A stretch of 64,000 nucleotides of DNA from the NCBI GenBank assembly GCA_037501455.1, contig CM074857.1, positions 30,648,001 through 30,712,000 of the forward strand, in the 5' to 3' direction. Shown here piece after piece: positions 1-11,234 of the stretch. How positions within the stretch are numbered: position 1 is the first letter of the stretch; every line of letters begins with the position of its first letter. A model generated the notes under the pieces. That model saw only the letters and a list, made by a program, of their open reading frames with translations, searched no databases and was not told the DNA's origin. The stretch comes from Lantana camara (lineage: Eukaryota > Streptophyta > Magnoliopsida > Lamiales > Verbenaceae). A program made the translations under genes and the position numbers.

Positions 1-2044
1 GCAAAGAATTACAAGATGAAAATCTGGACTGATCCAACATGGCCAGTAGACTCAATGATGGCTGTGTTGTAGGATGATCACAAGCTTCATTTCAAAAAAT
101 ACACAATGTACAAAGCAAAGAAACTTGTGCAAAAGATGGCATTAGGAACAGAAAAAGAAGAGTATGCAAAATTGTGGGACTATACAGAAGAGAAAAAGAG
201 ATTAGACCCTCAAATAACTGTAAAAATCAACAAGAAGCTAAGCCCAGATGGTCAATCATCTAGATTTAAGAGATTTTATGTATGTTGGGGGGCTTTGACG
301 TGAGGTATGCTTGATGGTTACAGGCCTATCATCTTTCTTGATGGATGCCATTTGAAGTCAACATGTGGTGGCATTCTTCTAATTGCAATAGGGCTTGATC
401 CTAACAACTGCATGTAAACTTTGCATATGCAGTTGTTAAGAAGGAGAAAATGAAGTCCTGGAGATGGTTTCTAAGGCTTATCATGGATGACTTAAACATC
501 CACAATCCATATTTTTAGACTATAATGTCTGAAAAGTAAAAAGGATTAGTTGTTGCAGTTGATCAGGTGATGTCAGGAAGTGAACACAGGTTTTGTGTTA
601 TGCATATGTATAAGAATTTTAAGGTGCAGCATAAAGGATTATCACTCAGGAATTTACTATGGAAGGCAACAAGGGCTACTAGAGTTGTGGACTTTGAGAA
701 TGCAATGAATGAATTAAAAGAGAAGGACAAAGCAGCATTTGAATGGCTAGCTGCTAGACCTGCATCCATTTGGTCAAAGAGCCACTTTAGCGCTGTATGC
801 AAGTCTGATGTGTTGTTGAATAACATGTCAGAAAGCTTCAATGCTCTAATATTGAACGCTAGAAGAAAGCCAATTGTTAGTATGCTGGAACACATAAGAC
901 ACATATTAATGAGAAGCATACACATGAGAAGGGATTTGATTGAGGGATATAACAGTGATATGTGTCCAAAGATTAATAAGATGCTTGAAGAGATTACAAA
1001 GAACCAGTTTGAAGTAGAAGGGTGTTATGGAACCAGGTTCAAGTTGCACATTGGTGAGAGATCTTGTAGCTATAGGAGATGAGAACTTACTGGGATACCA
1101 TGTGCGCATGCTGCTAGTGGTTTGTACCATCTAAGCCACAAACCTGAGCAATATGTGCATGCCTACTACAGGAAGGAAACATTTAAGAGGATCTATTCAC
1201 ATCGCATGCCAACACTTAATAGCAGTGATTTGTGGCCTAAAACATCAACTGTTCCATTATTGCCACCTGTGATGTCAAAGCTGCCGGGGAGGCCTAAGAA
1301 ACATGCAAGGAAAAAGGATGAATCTGAGCTTAAGAAGGGTGATGGAAATCAAAAGCAAAAACTAAGCAGAAAGGGTGTCATAATGTCTTGTGGCATCTGC
1401 AAAAAAACTGACCATAATGCTAGAACCTGTCCTAAAAAACCAAACATTCCAGCTGCAGAAATCCTTGTTGCATGGCCCAAAAAAAGAAAGGTTTTGCAAA
1501 AATCAACAGGTAAGAAGAATGCAGTTTCCAGTAGTGTTGTCATTGAAAAAAGGCAGCCATCAAGAAGCACAAGGACTCAGATTTCCTCCCCTTCAAGGAA
1601 CACAAGGAGTCAACTTTCATCACCATCAAGAAACACTAGAAGTCAGACACATGTAGAAGTTGTGGTTGCATCTAACATAGTTGTCACAAGCAAGAGAAAC
1701 AAGACACTTGGATTCAAGAGAAAGTTACCTGTGAGTGTCTCATTCATATTATCTTTTCATAAGTTCTATATATTCATGCAAACTTTGATAATGTTAATAT
1801 GTTTGTAAGGTCAAGAGAAAGCAAAAAGGAGCCTGACACAACATCAGAGGCCATTCAGATCAGATCTAGGAAATTGACTGCTACATCCCAAGATAGCTTC
1901 ATGTCAACACAGACATCATCAGTACTAAGCAAGCCTTGGGTGCCGACTGGGAGATCTTTCGTACACACAGTTAGATTCAGCAAACTTCATCCTAGAAAAA
2001 GTAAGGGCAAGACAGTTGGCACAGAAGATCAAGATATAGTTTAG
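1..2044 (+). pseudogene. MuDR-type MULE transposase, degenerate
   Basis: Remnant of a cut-and-paste DDE transposase. In order: the N-proximal MuDR region (106-300, FKRFYVCWGAL); the first catalytic region FLDGCHLK (about 340-361); the HRFCVMHMYKNF Cys/His motif after the second catalytic position (about 585-620); a SWIM-type zinc finger split by a stop (CSYRR, then ELTGIPCAHAA, 1062-1116); and a zinc knuckle CGICKKTDHNARTC (about 1390-1431). Breaks seen: in-frame stops at 301, 516, 537 and 1080, and a frame change near 415-425. The residue expected to be the second catalytic Asp reads Glu (531-533). A possible intron (about 1732-1808, GTGAGT to AAG) precedes a basic C-terminal exon ending at 2044. 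The family is clear; the gene is dead. Confidence 0.85.
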
Positions 2045-2535
2045 ATTGTTGGTGGTTTTAGACAGTGTTTTATCTATGCTTTTTCTATACTTTGTCTATG
2101 TTAGGTCCATTTTTTATCTATGTTAGTTTTGGAATCTGTTTGGACAAGTTACACGGTGGGGATCGTGTGTTTTTTGGACATGTTTATCTATTCCTGGTGC
2201 TTTGCACATGTTAGCCAAAGCATTTGTGGTCATATTTGTCATGATGAAAGATTTTGTATGTTGGTATTTTTCATGAAACTGTTACTCCTTTGTCTTGAAG
2301 CTGTTGTTGTTACAGAGAGCTATTTTTGTTATTGTCAATGTTGGTATTGAAAGCAGTGTATTTTCTAAGCAACATTACAGGTATCTTGAAACACAATTTC
2401 ATTACACAATAGATAGAGAATACATTTCATACATTTCCTAACCATAGAATTCACCATCAATGTGAAAATTTGGAATTTTGCACATGAAACCAAAAAAAAA
2501 AAAAAACAACCAACTTCCTAACTTCTTAAGGGAGA

Positions 2536-2914
2536 TTACATAATCAGATAGAAGAAGAGACAACAAAAAACCAAAGCAGCCCACAACCATTTCTCTTTGT
2601 TCTTCCATTTTTCGACCTCATCTTCCATGTTATTCAGTCAACGGAGGAGACCAGGTATGATTTGCTTTGATCTCGCAAACATTTCAGGGTCCATCCAAAT
2701 GAAGTAGTGGCAACCTCTAATTTGCTGCAATTTTCAATTGGCAAGCCCAGATTTAAACTTTCCCCAAATTAGAAAAATTCGGGTTTCGTAAATTCAAGAA
2801 TAAAAAACAAACCTTGAATTTCTCACAAGCTGAATACCTACGTCCTGGGTTTTTATCGGACCAAGACGTCTTCATGAACACCCTTCTCCCGCAGGAACAG
2901 AGCTCAGCTTCCAT
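2536..2914 (-). pseudogene. GRF-type zinc-finger small protein inside the MULE
   Basis: Convergent to the transposase gene and inside the same element. Exon 1 (2914-2813) starts MEAELCSCGRRVF and carries the first half of a GRF zinc finger (CSCG, then KNPGRRY..C). A GT donor follows AAG at 2812-2811, and an acceptor CAG ends at 2725. Exon 2 (2724-2536) supplies the second half (GCHYFIWMD), then a polar stretch with MEDEVEKWKNKEK and a hydrophobic C-terminal segment WAALVFCCLFFYLIM that could span a membrane. Splicing keeps the frame: 34 codons then 63. One in-frame TGA at 2640-2638 interrupts exon 2, so it is probably a recent pseudogene. GRF fingers bind nucleic acid in other proteins; the role here is unknown. 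Confidence 0.65.
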
Positions 2915-3499
2915 GGTGACCTCAACCTTCTGCTGCTTCTCTTTCGTGCAAACACCAACCTTGTATTTGCGGTTTTCCCCCAAATCCAGATATTCACGTG
3001 TCCAAATTGATATTTTTGCCCATAAGGTACTCAAGTGTCACACGTATGAAGTGTCTCCACTGAGAAAAGTGGATGGATAATCAACTTAGGATGCAAACTC
3101 AGAGATTTAAATAGTTCAGGTTGCAACCGTCGACTTTTTTTAGTTCGGGTTGCAAAGTCCAAAATTAACGATAGTTCAGGATGTTCAAAATCTTTTTTTC
3201 CTAATTAAGAAAAATTAGTCTAGTTTCAACACAAAATCATGAAAAGAATTAATCATGATCAACATAAAACCAAAAAAAATGGAGAATTAACCTATCTATA
3301 CTATACCGAGATAAAAGCATTTTACCTCCTTGTTTAATAAATAATTCTCAAACCACCCCCTTGTGTAAAATTAAATTGCACCAAACCTACTTGTATTGTT
3401 TTTTAAACACCATGTTGCCTCCTTTCTAATTTTTTATGCGTTGATTAATAGTTTTTTTAACTCAAATGCCCCCAAATATTTTAGAGAATTTTTTTTTTT

Positions 3500-3797
3500 T
3501 TTTTGTCATCCGTACTTTGGCCATTTTTGCAGTTTACCATCTCGGGGAACTTTCATTGCAAACCGCCATCTGAACTTTGCATTTGTAACAAACCGCCATC
3601 TTTTGGTGGTTTTGGCTAAAAAACTTGACACATGGCATGTTTTGAAATGCACCATGTCAGTTGTATTTTCATCAAAACCACCAAAAATAAAGGTTAGATG
3701 GAGGTTTGTTAAAATTGCAAAGTTCAGATGGCGGTTTGCAATGAAAGTTGCCCGAGATGGTAAATTGCAAAACCGTGCAAAGTCCGGATGGCAAAAA
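3500..3797. repeat. Fold-back MITE with long inverted repeats
   Basis: About 300 bp in which the left 100 bases are nearly the reverse complement of the right 100. For example GTCATCCGTACTTTG at 3505 pairs with CAAAGTCCGGATGGC ending at 3792, and AACCGCCATCTGAACTTTGC pairs with GCAAAGTTCAGATGGCGGTT. It carries no coding capacity; the open frames on both strands are shadows of the hairpin. The ends lie in T-rich runs, so no target duplication can be called. The long inverted repeats suggest a Mutator-type non-autonomous element. Confidence 0.75.
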
Positions 3798-5066
3798 CTT
3801 TTTTTTCTCAATATTTTAATTCAATTTAGAACTTTATTTTTTTTTGCACTTTATTTTTCTCTTTAAACCAAAAATACTAACTAAAACAATTGAAATGTTT
3901 AAAGAAATCTGTTCGAGGAAACAATAAATTGAAGACGAAAATATGAAGGAGGGGTAAAATAGACTTTGAACTAATTCATTTAAACATGAAAGATGAATAA
4001 AATAGACTTCAAACTTTAAAAAAGTGGAATAAACGACGCAGTTAAAATGACCACCACTGTGCGAGGGGTAAATATGCTTCTTTTTTAAAAATATGAGGGG
4101 ACTTTATGCTATTGAATTTTTCAGGAGGAGGTAATTTGATAATTATTTTTTTCACAGGGGGCTCCGAGGTTTTTTCCCATACTATACTGCCATAAATCTC
4201 ATAGATTTCAAAAGAAGATTGAAAAAAAAAAAAAAAAACGGGGATTAGTGGAGGTGGCAAAGTCAATTGGTGGTGGGCTGGTGGCAACGACGTCGATTGG
4301 TGGGTAGAGAAACTGAGAAAGAGGGCTAATCGCTAACCTTACTGGCAGAGGCACAAAAAGAGGTTCTTGGAGCCAGCGATGGTAGCAGAAGCGATGTCGT
4401 CTTGGTAGCCGAGTCCGATAACGACATCTTGGTGAAAAGAGAACGCCAGAAACGAAGGTGTCCCCGTCGCGTGAGGGGTGAGGAAAATAAAAATAAAAAT
4501 GGAAGCCTAGGTTAAAGCGTGAAATCTGAAATATGAGGTGAAAGTGTGAAATACAATTATAAAAGCGTGATAGAAGAACTAAAAAACGTGTAACTAATGT
4601 CCCTAGTTCGATTTTTACCAAAACCGAACCGAAGCCAAATTTTCAAAAAATAAATAACCGAATTCAAAACCGAATATGTTTGGTTTGATTCGGTTCGGTT
4701 CGGTTCGATTCTAATTTTTTGTTCACCCCTATAGAGAAAAAATAAAGATAAAACATTCTGATACGGGCATTCCCTTCTCAACCTTGCGATCGAAAAACCC
4801 TCCTTCGCCGTCTTTCACCTGACCACCCTCTGATACGTTATATAATTATCGAATTATTGAGCTTAAACTGTTGTATTTTATCCCGTGGTTTGGTTCATTT
4901 GTGGATATCTGACTGAATTTATGTTATTATAGGAAAAGGGCATGTTGATGGGATTTATGGAGTAGTTCAATAAATTTGTTGTTCATGTCCTAATTGGAGG
5001 AAATTGATTCTTGGTGCAGTCTATTTACGTAAGGAGCTTGAGAATTACATGCAAAAGAGGCCCACC
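3798..5066. other. Unassigned intergenic DNA
   Basis: AT-rich non-coding sequence. It contains a GC-richer patch at about 4240-4450 with no convincing reading frame. At about 4615-4735 there is a block of alternating CCGAACCGAA and TTCGGTTCGG repeats ending in TTCACCCCTAT; such blocks are common in short plant hAT-like repeats, but I could not define both ends. I see no gene here. Confidence 0.4.
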
Positions 5067-6055
5067 TGTAATGCCCCAATTTTCAAGTTATGCATTATTT
5101 GGTATTTTTGTGAATTATATTACTAAGTGTTTACGTGAAATTATCACCAACGTGAGAATTATGGTACGATTTGTAATTAATTGACACGTGAATTAATTGT
5201 CGAGCATGTCCTATTTGATTAATTGTCCTTAATTGATCATTTTTCATAACTTGAGGACCTAATTGCATGAGATTAATTGGACTAAATTGATCAGTTTCAT
5301 AAGTTGAAACCCAATTCCATTGCCTTAATTTCTTGAGGACCAAGTGGCAATTTCCCTTTCTTTTCCCCATCTTGGATTGATATATGATATATACACAGAT
5401 ATACATACATTTGTTCTTCATTCTTCCTTTCATCCAAGAGCCAAAACAAGACATTTCTCTCTCCCTCTCTTCTCTTCAAGTTCGAACCAATCAAGGAGGC
5501 AAGTAAGCCAAGTTTTAATCCATTATTCTTCAAGAGATCAAGCTTCATATCATCACCTCTCTTTTCCTCTTCATCTCCTCCATCTTCAAGGTGAGGGCAT
5601 GCATATATCTTTAGGGATTCATGAAGTTTTGTTAGGGTTTATGATTCCTTGGATTCCATGACTTAAATTGAAGCATATATGTTGATTGTGAGTGAGATTC
5701 ATGCATATTTAACTTGAGTTCAAGAAATATGGAACATATATGATCATGGAACTCTTATGGGTTTGTTGGATGAGTTTTGGATGATCAAAGCATGTTCCTT
5801 GGATTAAATGTTACCTAAATGATATCTTTAAGTTATATGCATGTTATATGATGGTTTTGGAGTGTTTTGGTTGAGTTTGCTTTGGGTTTTGGCTTCCACC
5901 TCTTTCCCCTTCGAGCATTCCCTGCTGCTGCCCTTTTTTCCAGCCCAGAGAGATTCCCCGGGCAGGTACTTTTGGTCCAGAAAGCTTCTGGACAGTTTTC
6001 CCCGGCAGGGGAACTTTTTCCTTAAACTTTACCCGGCCGGGGTACCCCCTCATCC
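5067..6055 (+). repeat. Element A 5' LTR, truncated
   Basis: Begins TGTAATGCCCC and matches the first 990 bp of the 3' LTR almost base for base. It stops abruptly after GGTACCCCCTCATC, where the 3' LTR continues with TGAGCTCCGATTGACC. About 1.9 kb of LTR, the primer binding site and probably the start of the internal region are therefore missing. It contains the AAG|GTGAGG donor-like site at 5590/5591 and the palindrome cluster at 5954-6045. Confidence 0.85.
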
Positions 6056-7222
6056 TTAGACAGAAAATATTTTTTTTTATTTATTTTATTAAGGGGGAGA
6101 GCCGACCGGGGAACAATTTAAAGCCGATGTTCAGACCTCACTTGTGAGAGTTAAAACTTCAAGAAGAGTGATTCTTTCGGGAAACCCTATCAGAACCATG
6201 TGAATGAAATCTTCAACATGCATTATTTAGTGCTTACATGACAAGGAATTACGTACAACAAAATAAGCAGGGTTTTGGGATGTACTGGTTAGTTAAGAAG
6301 GAAAGAGAAAATATCGAAGCTCGAGAGAGTAGAGTCAGAAGTTTGGAACAAAGGAAGTAGGAACTCTCCCCACCTCACTTATCAAGTAGTACTTCAACTG
6401 AGACACAACCAAATTATGATAAGGAAAATAAATGGATTGCAAATTGTGGACCAAAAGGGAAAGAGCAATTAAGAGGCCGGGAAAGTAGCCGGGAGTTCGA
6501 ATGGGAGAAATGGGTTACTATTCCTACCAATCGCTTCAAAGTAAACCTGAGACAAAATTGATGGACAAGTGGCGAGATTGGAACCGTTTATATCACGGAA
6601 GCTGAGTTGAAGAAGTCGAGAATCTTTAAAGTAAGAAGCGATGTTGTGAGCCAATGGATAAGAATAGGCATTCTTAAGGGGAAGAGTCGATCGGAAAATG
6701 ACTTCAAATTTATGGATTGGCTCAAATGGATTACTTTCAATAGGAGTAACAAAATTGCAAGAGTCACCAACAACGGGATTTCTCGAAAGTGGAAAAAGCG
6801 AAAGAATTAGAAGAATCTGACACTTGATGATCTTCAAGGTTGGGATGAGAAAATTTTGAGGATAATTTCAAAACGGGCTAAGTGCTTCAAGAACCGGAGG
6901 TGAGTATTCAAGAAAGAATGGTAGATTTAGTGTTTGTTTCGATTTCCAACCGGGGTGGAGGATCTTTCGGGAACAAGATCGGGAGTGATAGGTACTTCAA
7001 GAGAATTGGAAAGAAGAGAATCTTTGATTAAGAAATGGTAGAACAAGTTCAAGTAGTTAGACAGAAAATATTTTATTTTATTTATTTTATTAAGGGGGAG
7101 AGCCGGCCGGGGAACAATTTAAAGCCGATGTTTAGACCTCACTTGTGAGAGTTAAAACTTCAAGAAGAGTGATTCTTTCGGGAAACCCTATCAAAACCAT
7201 GTGAACAAAATCTTCAACATCT
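6056..7222 (+). repeat. 170-bp direct duplication within element A
   Basis: A block of about 168 bp at 6056-6225 (TTAGACAGAAAATATTTT onward, including AAGGGGGAGAGCC and CCTCACTTGTGAGAG) recurs at 7052-7222 with few differences. The first copy abuts the broken end of the 5' LTR. About 830 bp of unrecognised sequence lies between the copies, with short frames such as 6607-6810 that match nothing I know. The second copy contains AGCCGGCCGGGG, a palindrome core like those in the LTRs. Confidence 0.7.
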
Positions 7223-8083
7223 TAAAGCCGTGCACCAAAGTTTTCAAAATGGAGATTCCTAAAGCCATAAGGAGGCATATTTTGAGGCGAGCTAAAATTT
7301 AAAAAGAAATTTGTTAAGAAATGAGAGAGATAATGATTTCTATAGGTTGATTTAACATACTTTAATCTAAGATGAGAATTCTACAAGGAAGGCGATTGTC
7401 ATTCAAGATTTGCGTGAAATAACCAAAAAGGTGCGACACTATTACAAGGGTGCTATATAATAATGGCTGGATGGGATCATCATATACAGCAAAGGATCGC
7501 ATGGGAGTCAATTCAACCGAGTTGGGAGTGGAATACTTAGTTGAAATGTGTTAGATGAACAAGATGAGTTACAGGGTTGTCAGTCATTTTCCAGGATCAG
7601 ATAGGTATGATGAAAGATAGAATATTAAAATTTAAGCTACTGAAGGTTAGGCCGAGCATCCGAGAAGGTTAATTATAAATTATGGTGAAGATTGAGTATG
7701 ATTTGTGGAAGAGAACGAGTTAGTTGGGTTCAAACAAAGCACCCACTCAAGAATTAAATTTTCAGACCGTGGTATTAGATAAGATAAAGGATTGGATCAC
7801 GGGTTGAAGGCCGAGTAATCACGATGATATTTATATCCACATTGAACATTTCGGGGATTTCAATGTCCGACGCGTTGGGTAGAGGAATTTTCCACATCAA
7901 CTCAAGTGTTGAAACGAATTATTACCATGGAAGATTCTCGAACCACGTTAAACGGTACACCTAGACATGCATCATACCTTTCTATTATTATCGTATTTGG
8001 TTCCTTGTCTTTCGTTAAATTGCTTTTATGTGATCCATAACTAAGGTATTTGTTATTTTCCTACCTTTTTCTCATTGCTTGGT

Positions 8084-8286
8084 TGAGAGACGGGGCTCTC
8101 TCGTTGCTTGTTTGAGAGACGGGGTTCTCTCATTACTTGGTTGAGAGACGGGGCTCTCTCGTTGATTGTTTGAGAGACGGGGTTCTCTCATTGCTTGGTT
8201 GAGAGACAGGGTTCTCTCATTGCTTGTCTGAGAGATGAGGTTCTCTCACTGCTCGTTTGAGAGACAGGGCTCTCTTGGCGCTTGTG
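8084..8286 (+). repeat. 29-bp hairpin repeat array upstream of element A PPT
   Basis: Seven tandem units of about 29 bp, each with GAGAGACGGGGCTCTCTC or a close variant followed by a T/G-rich spacer such as GTTGCTTGTTT. Each unit can fold into a small hairpin with arms GAGAGA/TCTCTC and a CGGGGY loop. The array is non-coding and lies 45-60 bp before the polypurine tract. Related arrays occur at the same place in elements B (25410-25525) and C (35965-36100, minus). Confidence 0.85.
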
Positions 8287-8330
8287 TTAAAATTTAGAAC
8301 TCGAGTAGTGGACTTGGGGACCAGGTTTTC

Positions 8331-8345
8331 TTAAGTGGGAGAGAT
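8331..8345 (+). other. Element A polypurine tract
   Basis: TTAAGTGGGAGAGAT directly before the 3' LTR TG. A purine-rich run at this position primes plus-strand DNA synthesis in LTR retrotransposons. The preceding ACTTGGGGACCAGGT box is shared with B and C. Confidence 0.7.
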
Positions 8346-9234
8346 TGTAACGCCCAAAATTTTAAGTTATGCATTATTTGGTATTTTTGTGAATTATATT
8401 ACTAAGTGCTTACGTGAAATTATCACCAACGTGAGAATTATGGTACGATTTTGTACTTAATTGACACGTGAATTAATTGTCGAACTTGTCTTATTTGATT
8501 AATTGTCCTTAATTGATCATTTTCCATAACTTGAGGACCTAATTGCATTAGATTAATAGGACTAAATTGATCATTTTCATAAGTTGAAACCCAATTTCAT
8601 TGCCTTAATTTCTTGAGGACCAAGTGGCAATTTCCCTTTCTTTTCCCCATCTTGGATCGATATATGATATATACACACATATACATACATTTGTTCTTCA
8701 TTCTTCCTTTCATCCAAGAGCCAAAGCAAGACATTTCTCTCTCCCTCTCTTCTCTTCAAGTTCGAACCAATCAAGGAGGTAAGGAAGCCAAGTTTTAATC
8801 CATTATTCTTCAAGAGATCAAGCTTCATATCATCACCTTTCTTTTCCTCTTCTTCTCCTCCATCTTCAAGGTGAGGGCATGCATATATCTTTAGGGATTC
8901 ATGAAGTTTTGTTAGGGTTTATGATTCCTTGGATTCCATGACTTAAATTGAAGTATATATGTTGATTGTGAGTAAGTTTCATGCATATTTAACTTAAGTT
9001 CAAGAAATATGGAGCATATATGATCATGGTACTCTTATGGGTTTGTTGGATGAGTTTTGGATGATCAAAGCATGTTTCCTTGGATTAAATGTTACCTAAA
9101 TGATATCTTTAAGTTATATGCATGATACATGATTGTTTTGGAGTGTTTTGGTTGAGTTTACTTTGGGTTTTGGCTTCCATCTCTTTCCCCTTCGAGCATC
9201 CCCTGCTGCTGCCCCTTTTTCCAGCACATAGAGG

Positions 9235-9324
9235 TTCCCCGGGCGGGTACTTTTCGTCCAGAAAGCTTCTGGACAGTTTTCCCCGGTCGGGGAACTTTTT
9301 CCTTAAAATTTACCCGGCCGGGTA
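9235..9324 (+). repeat. Palindrome cluster in element A LTR
   Basis: Contains TTCCCCGGGCGGGTA, then GTCCAGAAAGCTTCTGGAC (9256-9274), TTCCCCGGTCGGGGAA (9279-9294) and the perfect TACCCGGCCGGGTA (9311-9324). The truncated 5' LTR has the same set at 5954-6045. The cluster ends immediately before GAGCTCCGATTGACCTGA, a box also found after the cluster in element E. Confidence 0.8.
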
Positions 9325-11142
9325 CCCCCTCATCTGAGCTCCGATTGACCTGATTTTTAAACCGACAGAAACCTATTGAAGTCTAGAATACTTTCCAATT
9401 GGAATAACCTCATTATGTTTTCTATTTTGAGATATATAATCATTTTAATTTGGTGTCACCACTTCACTGGAAATCCACATTCAGCCAGGTTCAAGCTTAC
9501 GCCATTTTCTCCTCGTTTTGAACTAGAAAACGAGTCATATATCATCGGAAAGTTCTACTTGTCTAGTTTCATAACCAAAAAACAAAGCTTAATTCCAACT
9601 TTCATAACTCAAGATATTCTGGTTTTCCTACAGCATGTGCGTTTCCAAAAATTATCAGTTTTTGCCAAACTTCACCAAAATCCCTCTTCTTGCATTCCTT
9701 TCACTCTCTCGGCTCCCGTATATGATTTATATGATTGGCATACTTGAATAATTGATGATTATGTGGTTATTTGACACTTTATGATCTTTAATTACTTAAA
9801 CATGATTATGTGACTCCATGCCCTATACGAATTGAACTTGAAATGTTTGAATGATGTGAATACATGACTCCTTGAGATTAATTTCATCTCTTATATGTTA
9901 ATTGGTTCTCATACATATTTAATTGTCACTTGATTGCTCATTTTTGGGTTACTAAGGTGTTACATGAGCATTGTCGTGCGTCATACTTGCTCTTATATTG
10001 AGTCTTGTCTCACGAGTTCGTGTTGTTTCCTTTCTTGTCCAGTTCTTCTCCAGGGCAGAGATCATTGATCTTTTGGGCACTTTCTTGTATCCTTGTCTTG
10101 TTCCGTCGCTCATCAGGTGAGGTTTAATTTCTAGTTATATAGAACCAGTACAACCATTATGTGGATTTCAGCCAAAATGTATACATATATCTATAGTTTT
10201 CCATAAACCTCGAATGATTTACAATTGAACTACTACTACTGTAGTGAACCACTGTTACTGTACTGAATTGACTGTCTTTTGGCGATTGTACTGTACTACA
10301 CTATGGGCCCCGAGGGTAGTGTGTTGAGCCAACCGGGAAAGCAAGGGCTGACGGGTAACTCTTGCACTATCCTCCTCACTACTGTGGGATGACCCCTGAA
10401 TCTACTAGGAGATTAGTGGAGGAAGGAACTCCGGGTATAGGGACTCATGAACCCTATGCTCACACTGACTGGGTGGTGGGGCCTTGCAATCCCACCATCA
10501 CCGGAGGGAAAAGGGTACTGAAACTGCTCTTGACTGATTGTACTGTAATTACTTGATTGACCACCTAGTCAACTGATAATATAATTAATGTACACTGTCG
10601 GAGTAAGGTTGGAGAATTGCCCTCACTCTCCGGGCCACTGATTGACTGAAATTTACTAAATTGATAAATTGGATAGTTATACTTTCGGGCGAGGATTATC
10701 TTATTATTGAACTTATATTGCTTCCTTTTATAAAACCTTACCCGAGATTGTAACTTGCATGATACGTGCGCTTATATTTATTAAACCCCTCACTCAGCCT
10801 TTCATAAACTGACATCTTACTTTTCAGGATTTTGCAGGATGAGTGCTAGGCGGGATTTGAGTCAGGTCAAGTCTTTTATTTTGAGTCTAGCACAGTTCAT
10901 TTACCTATTTGATGCATATGTATTTTATGAATTGTTATGGTACTTATGTATTATTATGACTTACTTGTAATATTTGGGGGATTATACATATTGATATGTG
11001 GAAACGGAATGAATCGAACTTGAATGATGATAATGCCATGTATATTATACTTCCACGTATATTGTTATGCATTGTTAATTGATTGAGGGTTAGTCCCGCC
11101 TGGCTAGAGCTAGTTGTTTTTTTTTTTATTATCTCACGTTCG

Positions 11143-11196
11143 CTATAGGCTTGATTCATGTATGGGTGTTCGTTCCATATGTGGATTGAACTATAG
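11143..11196 (+). other. Terminal stem-loop in element A LTR
   Basis: 5' arm 11143-11165 and 3' arm 11175-11196 pair along most of their length with a 9-nt loop. Several of the non-Watson-Crick positions are G-U if read as plus-strand RNA. It lies 38 nt before the LTR end and has counterparts in B, C and E. Confidence 0.65.
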
Positions 11197-11234
11197 TGTG
11201 GGGGATGTGGCTACCTAGCGTTCCGGTTGCTACA

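Larger units (their letters stand above)
1..3201 (+). mobile_element. MuDR-like MULE, 3' part
   Basis: The right-hand part of a Mutator-like element; the left end lies outside the window. It holds a degenerate MuDR-type transposase reading frame on the plus strand and, convergently, a small GRF zinc-finger gene on the minus strand. The right terminal region (about 3085-3201) closely resembles the terminal inverted repeat of the MITE at 36312-36602: both contain a GACTTTTTTTAGTTCGGG block followed by a GCAAAGTCC-like block and a GATGTTCA..TTTCC-like end. I set the right border at 3201 from that comparison. No 9-bp target duplication can be tested because the left end is missing. Confidence 0.75.
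5067..11234 (+). mobile_element. LTR element A (TGTAACGCC family), non-autonomous remnant
   Basis: Two direct repeats mark the element: a truncated 5' LTR (5067-6055) and a complete 3' LTR (8346-11234). The flanks are CCACC (5062-5066) and CTACC (11235-11239), a 4/5 match that fits an old 5-bp target duplication. The internal region (6056-8345) has no recognisable gag, protease, integrase or reverse transcriptase, only short frames between stops. Its 3' end resembles the tails of elements B and C: a GGTACACCTAGACATGCAT stretch near 7955, then hairpin repeats, then the polypurine tract. It is probably a deleted member of the same Gypsy-like group as B. Confidence 0.75.
8346..11234 (+). repeat. 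Element A 3' LTR (2889 bp)
   Basis: Complete LTR from TGTAACGCCC to GGTTGCTACA. Features in order: pyrimidine-rich leader (about 8700-8760), AAG|GTGAGG donor-like site at 8870/8871, palindrome cluster 9235-9324, a second AG|GTGAGG near 10117, and a middle region with AACCGGGAAAGCAAGGGCTG (10330-10349) shared with B. Near the end is a long stem-loop (11143-11196) followed by TGTGGGGGATGTGG. Frames such as 9376-9747 and 10362-10556 look like chance. Confidence 0.85.

Noticed and set aside
3396..3866. Overlapping plus and minus open frames of 156 and 101 codons
   Set aside because: Both are readings of the two arms of the fold-back MITE at 3500-3797; composition mirrors the inverted repeat and there is no domain.
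4600..4735. hAT-like repeat with CCGAACCGAA / TTCGGTTCGG and CACCCCTA
   Set aside because: Only one plausible end can be seen; left as a note in the intergenic entry.
8084..8286. CRISPR-like regularly spaced repeats
   Set aside because: Units are contiguous 29-bp tandem repeats with near-identical spacers, in a plant LTR element; no spacer diversity and no cas genes.
9376..9747. 123-codon frame in the element A LTR
   Set aside because: Absent from the truncated 5' LTR and from related LTRs in frame; sequence is low in coding signal.
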